In this document: in pieces, positions 58,601 to 64,000 of the stretch
Numbering within the stretch: the stretch's first letter is position 1
How the letters are laid out: each line of letters starts with the position of its first letter
Assembly (NCBI GenBank): GCA_949284415.1
Contig: CASDVM010000012.1
Span: forward strand, 1 to 64,000
Direction of reading: 5' to 3'
Origin: an uncultured bacterium
GTDB lineage: Bacteria > Cyanobacteriota > Vampirovibrionia > Gastranaerophilales > Gastranaerophilaceae
DNA length: 64,000 bases
Notes under the pieces: model-generated
Told to the model about the DNA's origin: nothing
Databases searched by the model: none
What the model saw: the letters and a program-made list of their open reading frames with translations, nothing else
Program-made: the position numbers and the translations under genes

Positions 58601-59149
58601 TTATTTATTTTCACCTTCCGGTTTTGCTTCTGTTTCAGGTTTCGGATTACCTTCAGGTTTTGTTTCAGGTTCCGGTTTTGCTTCTGCTTCAGGTTTCGGG
58701 TTACCTTCAGGCTTTGCTTCAGGTTCCGGCTTTGCCTCTTTTTCAGTTTTTGGGTTGATATCTCCTTCTTCTGTCTTTTTACCTCTGACTTTATTCCAGA
58801 GATCTTCACCGCTCTTACCAATTTTATAGAAAAAGTTATTAACTTTTTCGCCAAATTTAAGTTCTGCACCTTCTGCAGCTGCTTTTTCTACAATTTTTCC
58901 TTTTCCAACGGCAACACTCAAACCTACATAGGCTGCAGCAAGCAAGGCCAAAACCGAACCTATAATTGCAGGTGTTTTACTTTTTTTCTTTTCAGCATTT
59001 TCTGCCCCTTCTTTTTTCTCAAAAGAATCGGCAGGAGCATCAGCTTTCGGAGCCTGAGTTGTAAATTTCCCGGGGGAATTAATCAAATCCTGATGATTAA
59101 CAGGAGCCGCATCTCCGCGGAAATTAACATTGGAAACAGAACTTATCAT
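58601..59149 (-). CDS. F-x-G-motif membrane protein with Pro/Glu/Lys tandem repeats
   Basis: A 182-residue protein. The N-terminus MISSVSNVNFRGDAAPVNHQ has FRG at residues 10-12. A polar stretch, one TM segment (about 61-80, IIGSVLALLAAAYVGLSVAV) and a cytosolic or extracytosolic helical part follow. The C-terminus is a KPEPEAKPEGNPKPEAEA-type repeat of 18 residues. The DNA unit is 54 nt (58621-58674 and 58675-58728 plus partial copies), so length can vary. GGAGGTTTTTCC precedes the ATG. Function unknown. Confidence 0.75.
   Translation of the reverse strand: MISSVSNVNFRGDAAPVNHQDLINSPGKFTTQAPKADAPADSFEKKEGAENAEKKKSKTPAIIGSVLALLAAAYVGLSVAVGKGKIVEKAAAEGAELKFGEKVNNFFYKIGKSGEDLWNKVRGKKTEEGDINPKTEKEAKPEPEAKPEGNPKPEAEAKPEPETKPEGNPKPETEAKPEGENK
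58612..58761. repeat. 54-nt coding minisatellite
   Basis: Two 54-nt units (58621-58674, 58675-58728) with partial units at both ends encode the Pro/Glu/Lys repeat of the gene above. Units differ at few positions and keep the frame (54 = 18 codons). Confidence 0.8.
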
Positions 59150-59334
59150 TGGAAAAACCTCCTTTTATTACACACTTATATATCAATTCAATTTCACATT
59201 AAGATTAAAACGACTGATAAATTTATTTTGTCCGAAAAGAAAAAGTTTTTCAATTATTGTTACAAAAATTTACAAAAAATTTGGAATATTTTTTTTATGA
59301 ATGTCATCTTATTAAATAGAAAAGGAGAAAAAGC

Positions 59335-62300
59335 ATGGTAACAGAACAGGAAACTTTAATTTACATAGAAGATCAGGACAAACATAATGCAAGTGCCGCA
59401 GCAAACGCCTTTGCCCATAAAGATGTTCAAAACAGAGCATATATTAACACTCTCGGAGCTGAACTTGCACTTAAATATCTTGCATCCGAAAATATTGATG
59501 TATCTGATATCCATAACATTCATTCAATTAAAAAAATTCTTGAAGAAATAGATATTTCTGACATCATGCTCTCTAACATTCATATTGACGTAAGAGTTGT
59601 TTTTGATGAAAATGTAATCTTTGTACCAAAATCTCATTTTGAATACAACCTTGTACCTGATATTTACCTTGTTTTGAACCTTGCTAAAGATTTTTCACAT
59701 GTAAAATTTCTTGGCTTTTTTGACCCGAAACTTATTAACAAAAATAATGCTAATGATAAATACTACTTTATTGAAAAAGAAAAATTAAGCCCCGTAAAAG
59801 ATTTAAAACATTACATAGAAGCATTTAACGGCAACACATCGGAAAATCTTGACGATAAAGATATTACCAAGTGTGAACGTATAATTATTGCGATGGCAGA
59901 CAATGATATATCCGAAATTGACAAAAGATATTTAATTAAGCAGCTGACAAAAAGTGCAGAGCTGAGAGGCAAATTTTTGGAATACGAAAATTTTGAAACT
60001 CTTTCATACAAAGCAATGACTGACCCGCAGGTAAAAAGAAAAGAACCTGAACAGAATATTTCCGTTGATGACGCTTTAAACGAGCTTGAAAACTTCACTG
60101 ATACAAATACTCAAGAAGCAATTGACACTCTTGTGGCAAATAATGCTGATGACACTGAAAATTCTTTAAAAATCGACAGTAACAATCCGTTAAACGACAT
60201 AGGAGAAGCTGTAATTGACGGTGCAGCCGCGATTGCAGGTGCCGCAGCTGCAGAAACAGCATCGGAAGCCGCTGACGATGCATCTCATATAATTGATACT
60301 GCCAAAGCAGGCATAAACCTTGCAGAAGCAGGATTTGACACAGAAAATAAACCTGAAGATACTGAAATTATTGATTCAGCCGAATCAATTTCATTTGATG
60401 ATGTAGATACATCCGAACTTGACAACATTACTACCGAATCTGAGAATATAGAAGAACAGACTATATCTTTAAACGATGTTGAAATTCCGCAAGAAACCGT
60501 ACAAACAGATTTTATTGACAAGATTGATAACAAAATTTCCTTTGATGATATAGCTTCAACAGAAACATTGGAAACTCCGCTTCCGTTAAATTTGGATGAA
60601 GAAAAAATTTCATTAGATAATATTGAAACTGCCGATATTAATACAGACAATCAGACGGAAACTTATAATGAAGAAACTATATCTTTAGATAATATTGACA
60701 CTGCTGACATTACAGAAGACTCTGACACGGCACCGGCAGTTGAAGATACTGTGTCATTTGATGATATGCCGTTAAATAACATAGAACCAGATATTCCTTC
60801 AATAGATGACAATGCACTCGAAGACAATATTTCTTTTGAAAGCATAAATGAAACAAATATTGAAGACACAAATGACTTCATGGATGACACTTTAACTCTC
60901 GATGATCCACCGTTACAAATGCAGGATAACGACGAAAACACAGAAAATTCCGCATCCCTTGAAACAGAGGAAATCGAAACTGTCCCCCCCCCTCTTAATG
61001 AAACAGAAGATTTTGATAAAATCGGAGCTATCGAAGATATTAATGATATAGATTTTAACGAAACCAATAATAATTCTGATAGTGAAACCGTTAATAAAAT
61101 AGCAGAAGAACCTGAAATTGTAGAAGATACTGCCGGAATAGAGGACGATGAAAGCAAAGACGGATTTGGCAAGAGTCTGTTAGAAAATCTTTCAGCCGAA
61201 AATCTCGACAATATTTCTATAGAAGATTTAGGGCTGAGCGATGAAGAATTACCTGCCTCTTCGGGAGTAGAAAATATTTCATCGGATGATTTATTATCAC
61301 AGGTAGATGATTTACTTACATCATCTTCCGACACATCCCAATCATCAGATACTGCTGAGAATACAGATGAACAGACAAATGCGGAATTTGATGAAATTCC
61401 TGATATATCTGATTTATCATACGCAACAACAGATACAAATATTACAGAAGCTCCAGAAGAACAAGAATTGGAAGCTGCCGGCAAAAACAACAATGAAAAT
61501 GTCCAAAATGCAGATGATTCTGACAGTATTACAGCTATTGACGACCTTTTAAACACGGATTTCTCAAACGACAATGAAGAAGATAATCCCGAAGAAAATG
61601 ACAGCATCGGAGTATTGTTTAATGACACAGATCCCGTAACTGATGCAGAACTTGACAATATGGAAGAATTTAATCCGGTACAGCCGGAAGTTCAGCCGCA
61701 GCAGACAATCCCCGGAGCTGCTTTATATAACAAAAAAACAAAAAATAACAAAAGCGTAATACTTGTAGCAGGTGCACTTATTGCAGTAATTGCAGCCGCC
61801 TCCGCAGTTATGGTATTCAAACAAAAGAACAGCTCTTCAGCTGATATAGAAGTTCCGTCTGCTCAACCTGCAGAAACTGAAGTTGCGGAAAATCCTCTGG
61901 GATCTTCAAATTCTGAAACTTCACAGGAAAATATACTGGCAACAAACGCTCCTGAGATTAAAGATACAAATAAAAAACAAACCGTACAGACAAAACAACC
62001 TGCAAAAGAACTTAAAAATACTGCACTTAAACAAAAACAGAGTTCTCCTCAGGGTTATCCGGATGTAAGCAAACTTGTATGGGATGTACCTGATACACTT
62101 TCGTACAGCCCTAAAATGCAGAATTACTTAAGAACTGCAGGCAAAAGTATAAAATTATCACTTTCCGCTGATTTACTGCTTGCCACTGAATATGCATATA
62201 CAAATCAGGTTAAAGTAGGCCTAAAAGTAAGTAAAGACGGCGCTGTTCAGGATATACAAATGCTGTCAGGAAGCGGTTCTTCAGAAATTGATAAAATTGT

Positions 62301-62397
62301 GTTACAATCTGTTAAAGATACTTTAAATGTCGTAAAACCGCCCAGCAGTGAGATTAAGACACCAGATTTCAATTTGAGTCTTACCATATACTTTTAA
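59335..62397 (+). CDS. Large acidic single-TM protein with TonB C-terminal-like domain
   Basis: A 1020-residue protein. Residues about 20-215 form a globular domain (ALKYLASENIDVSDIHNIHS; PDIYLVLNLAKDFSHVKFLG). A very acidic region (about 245-790) contains degenerate repeats of I-S-F/L-D-D/N-I/V (e.g. EEKISLDNIETADI, EETISLDNIDTADI). One TM segment lies near 808-825 (VILVAGALIAVIAAASAVMV). The end (from about 915) is TonB-like: GLKVSKDGAVQDIQML; IVLQSVKDTLNVVKPP. The long acidic part is cytosolic and the TonB-like end periplasmic. A C9 tract (60984-60992) lies in frame at VPPPLN. A sigma factor and an ATPase follow. Confidence 0.8.
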   Translation: MVTEQETLIYIEDQDKHNASAAANAFAHKDVQNRAYINTLGAELALKYLASENIDVSDIHNIHSIKKILEEIDISDIMLSNIHIDVRVVFDENVIFVPKSHFEYNLVPDIYLVLNLAKDFSHVKFLGFFDPKLINKNNANDKYYFIEKEKLSPVKDLKHYIEAFNGNTSENLDDKDITKCERIIIAMADNDISEIDKRYLIKQLTKSAELRGKFLEYENFETLSYKAMTDPQVKRKEPEQNISVDDALNELENFTDTNTQEAIDTLVANNADDTENSLKIDSNNPLNDIGEAVIDGAAAIAGAAAAETASEAADDASHIIDTAKAGINLAEAGFDTENKPEDTEIIDSAESISFDDVDTSELDNITTESENIEEQTISLNDVEIPQETVQTDFIDKIDNKISFDDIASTETLETPLPLNLDEEKISLDNIETADINTDNQTETYNEETISLDNIDTADITEDSDTAPAVEDTVSFDDMPLNNIEPDIPSIDDNALEDNISFESINETNIEDTNDFMDDTLTLDDPPLQMQDNDENTENSASLETEEIETVPPPLNETEDFDKIGAIEDINDIDFNETNNNSDSETVNKIAEEPEIVEDTAGIEDDESKDGFGKSLLENLSAENLDNISIEDLGLSDEELPASSGVENISSDDLLSQVDDLLTSSSDTSQSSDTAENTDEQTNAEFDEIPDISDLSYATTDTNITEAPEEQELEAAGKNNNENVQNADDSDSITAIDDLLNTDFSNDNEEDNPEENDSIGVLFNDTDPVTDAELDNMEEFNPVQPEVQPQQTIPGAALYNKKTKNNKSVILVAGALIAVIAAASAVMVFKQKNSSSADIEVPSAQPAETEVAENPLGSSNSETSQENILATNAPEIKDTNKKQTVQTKQPAKELKNTALKQKQSSPQGYPDVSKLVWDVPDTLSYSPKMQNYLRTAGKSIKLSLSADLLLATEYAYTNQVKVGLKVSKDGAVQDIQMLSGSGSSEIDKIVLQSVKDTLNVVKPPSSEIKTPDFNLSLTIYF
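60984..60992 (+). other. In-frame C9 tract in the 1020-aa TonB-like gene
   Basis: Nine consecutive Cs within the acidic region. The encoded frame stays open here; gain or loss of one base would truncate the protein before its TM and TonB-like parts. Confidence 0.75.
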
Positions 62398-62409
62398 TTA
62401 TGCTATAAT
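62381..62409 (+). promoter_or_regulatory. Promoter for the small sigma factor gene
   Basis: TTACCA (62381-62386), 17 nt, then an extended -10 TGCTATAAT (62401-62409). It overlaps the end of the upstream coding sequence and implies transcription from about 62416, 18 nt before the GTG start. Confidence 0.6.
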
Positions 62410-62433
62410 GTGGTAGAACAAGGAAACCTTAAC

Positions 62434-63003
62434 GTGGAATTAGCTCAAGATAAAATAGATTTAATAGAAAAAATAATAAAAAGCGATAGAAAATTCGCCA
62501 ATAATGAAGATTTGTATGATGACTTTTTTAATGAAACCTGCAAACGTTCGTTTTTAATTGTCAAAACAGTTACTTCAAATGAAACACTGGAAGCTTATTT
62601 AAAGAAAATAGCAACAACCTCCATTTTAAATGTATTAAAAAATGAAGGGAGATTGAGACGCAGTAAAAGCGGATATATGTCAACACAGAATGTACCGCTT
62701 GAATCCGTTGTAGAATCAAGTATTCCTGACTATTCTAAAATTGAAGTAAATTATGGACCCGTTGTCATTCAGGATACTCCTGAAGACTATGCCGTAAAAA
62801 AAGAAATACTTCAGCTTATAGTAAATACTGTCTATGAGATTGATGAACAGGAGCCTGACAAACAATATCTGAAACTGTATGATCTCAGATTTGAAAAAGG
62901 CATGACACAAAAAGAAATCGCCGAAGAATTATCACTATCTCAATCAGAGGTTTCTAAAAGATTGTTCAAGTTGATGGAAAAAGTTAAACAGACATTCAAC
63001 TAG
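62434..63003 (+). CDS. Small sigma-70-family factor
   Basis: A 189-residue protein. An N-terminal helical part (about residues 1-90) could be a divergent region 2. The C-terminus is a region-4-type HTH: LYDLRFEKGMTQKEIAEELS then LSQSEVSKRLFKLMEKV. It is similar to sporulation/ECF-like sigma factors, but region 2 is not clear enough to name a group. I start at GTG 62434 (AAGGAA upstream); a GTG at 62410 is also in frame but lies upstream of the predicted transcription start. It is followed 13 nt later by a zinc-ribbon ATPase gene. Its target promoters are unknown. Confidence 0.75.
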   Translation: MELAQDKIDLIEKIIKSDRKFANNEDLYDDFFNETCKRSFLIVKTVTSNETLEAYLKKIATTSILNVLKNEGRLRRSKSGYMSTQNVPLESVVESSIPDYSKIEVNYGPVVIQDTPEDYAVKKEILQLIVNTVYEIDEQEPDKQYLKLYDLRFEKGMTQKEIAEELSLSQSEVSKRLFKLMEKVKQTFN

Positions 63004-63016
63004 GATTTGTAATATA

Positions 63017-64000
63017 ATGAAATGTCCAATATGCAAAAAAACAATTCCAGACAATGTTTTGAAATGTCCGTATTGCAAAACCCGTACAGGTTTAGTCTGT
63101 AAAAATTGCAATACGGTCAATTCCATATTTGACTTTAAATGTAAAAAATGCGGGAAAGAAATTTTAAAACTCTGCCCCAATTGTAACAGCGTAAACTTTC
63201 CAAATACCGACAAATGCAGAAAATGCGGTTATACTTTTTCACAGCCACAAATAAACGATGACCAACAGAACATAAAGCTTGAATATCCTGCAAACCTTGT
63301 ATCGCAACAGAGCGCAAAAAATATTCTTGTTAAGGGAATTTTATCTTATGACAAAAAAATATTTTCTCTAAGCGGCGAAAAGGGGATAGGAAAAACAGTT
63401 GTACTTAAAGCTGTTATGCACGATTTGAAAGAAAGGAATTATTCTTTTCTTTACGGCAAATGCACCCCCATAACCCAGATTACACCGGGTGGGCTTATTC
63501 AGGACATGCTATTAAATATTTTCAATCTGCCTAATTTTTGCCTGAGCAATTTGCAATTCAAAAAAGACGCTTCAAAATTTCTTAAAAATGAATTTCCGGA
63601 GTTGAATAACAACGAAATTTTTGACTTGATAAATTTCCTTTACCCTTCAAAAGAGGGGAAATTTGAAGATATCTTAACCTGCAAGCATACAACATTTGGA
63701 TTTTTGAATAAAGTGTTTGACAGGATTACATCAAACGAAAAATTTTTGATAGTTATAGATAATTTTGATTTTATAGACGGTTTTTCATACGAATTTATCA
63801 GCCGCTATATTGTAAAAGATAATGTCTGGAGCAATTTAAAATTCCTGCTTATATACAATGAAGCCAAACCTGCAAAAGGATATTTCTATTTCCCTCAGAC
63901 AGGAGATGACAGAATATACCTTGATGTCGGGATTGCCCCTCTGGAATTCAAACAGATAAACATGCTTGTTGAACAGAAAAATAAAAAAATTGAGGGATTT
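63017..64000 (+). CDS. Multi-zinc-ribbon P-loop ATPase, partial (C-terminus off the window)
   Basis: 328 codons from ATG 63017 to the window end without a stop. The first ~75 residues hold six CxxC knuckles (CPIC, CPYC, CKNC, CKKC, CPNC, CRKC), i.e. about three zinc ribbons. The P-loop ATPase domain follows: Walker A SGEKGIGKTVVLK near residue 118 and Walker B FLIVIDNFDFIDG near 247. It recalls AAA/STAND-like ATPases that transmit signals. It lies 13 nt after the sigma factor and was not terminated here. The zinc ribbons match the theme of the TonB-like protein at 18609. Confidence 0.82.
   Translation, partial: MKCPICKKTIPDNVLKCPYCKTRTGLVCKNCNTVNSIFDFKCKKCGKEILKLCPNCNSVNFPNTDKCRKCGYTFSQPQINDDQQNIKLEYPANLVSQQSAKNILVKGILSYDKKIFSLSGEKGIGKTVVLKAVMHDLKERNYSFLYGKCTPITQITPGGLIQDMLLNIFNLPNFCLSNLQFKKDASKFLKNEFPELNNNEIFDLINFLYPSKEGKFEDILTCKHTTFGFLNKVFDRITSNEKFLIVIDNFDFIDGFSYEFISRYIVKDNVWSNLKFLLIYNEAKPAKGYFYFPQTGDDRIYLDVGIAPLEFKQINMLVEQKNKKIEGF

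Noticed and set aside
58612-58761. CRISPR array
   Set aside because: Repeats are 54-nt coding units in direct tandem without spacers and belong to a Pro/Glu/Lys-rich protein.
60285-61658. Ser-rich open frames on the minus strand inside the giant TonB-like gene
   Set aside because: They are antisense shadows of the acidic coding region (Asp/Glu codons read as Ser/Phe/Leu).

Overview
The window is AT-rich bacterial DNA with a Gram-negative envelope: LptF/G-type permease, MlaA, TonB/ExbB/ExbD and a flagellar export apparatus. The gene set suggests a non-photosynthetic relative of cyanobacteria, most likely Candidatus Gastranaerophilales (Vampirovibrionia, formerly Melainabacteria). The grounds are a Ycf45-like AAA-R3H protein, many prepilin-like proteins with the processing motif AFTLAEVLITLG, several TonB-like proteins, anaerobe traits (reverse rubrerythrin, PPDK, FixC/FixX, a corrinoid Fe-S protein pair) and lineage-type small proteins. 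The assignment is inference from gene content; there is no rRNA here.

Layout. 1-12.3 kb is mostly housekeeping: AAA-R3H protein, glutaredoxin, PPDK, LptF/G permease, GatA, a HepT/MntA-like pair, an AbrB-like gene divergent from an XRE regulator, and DnaK. 12.4-12.7 kb is a GC-rich island without a convincing protein. 15.1-19.5 kb is a tight six-gene operon of unknown function: a membrane VWA protein, a multi-TM protein with an FHA-like head, two TonB-like proteins and two tiny membrane proteins too short for routine gene calling. 20-33 kb is accessory: three prepilin-like genes with C10/G10 tracts near their 5' ends, an MlaA-hydrolase fusion, a redox cluster (flavodoxin, CMD, cupin), a broken acetyltransferase and tRNA-Gln. 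33-42.2 kb is housekeeping (CoaBC, Gmk, histidine kinase, OPA transporter, exonuclease, thioredoxin, FixCX, RsmD, HU). 44-49 kb is a Ton motor locus (two periplasmic proteins, TonB, ExbB, two ExbD) with a ~180-nt repeat before several genes. 49.2-52.9 kb holds ftsH with two overlapping genes for a shortened corrinoid Fe-S protein. 53.3-57.3 kb is a flagellar export/C-ring block on the minus strand. 59.3-64 kb holds a 1020-residue TonB-like protein, a small sigma factor and a zinc-ribbon P-loop ATPase cut by the window end.

Three patterns cut across these regions. (1) Three prepilin genes share a homopolymer tract of exactly ten bases just after a well-formed start; in each, the tract puts that start out of frame with the pilin by the same amount, which suggests phase variation or a systematic sequencing effect. 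(2) Four otherwise unrelated small proteins carry F-x-G at residues 6-15. (3) Several genes have a -10 hexamer only 6-7 nt before the start codon and no Shine-Dalgarno, suggesting leaderless mRNAs. Apparent single-base frameshifts in the flavodoxin leader and the acetyltransferase mean that indel errors in the assembly must be excluded before frame-based claims are trusted.
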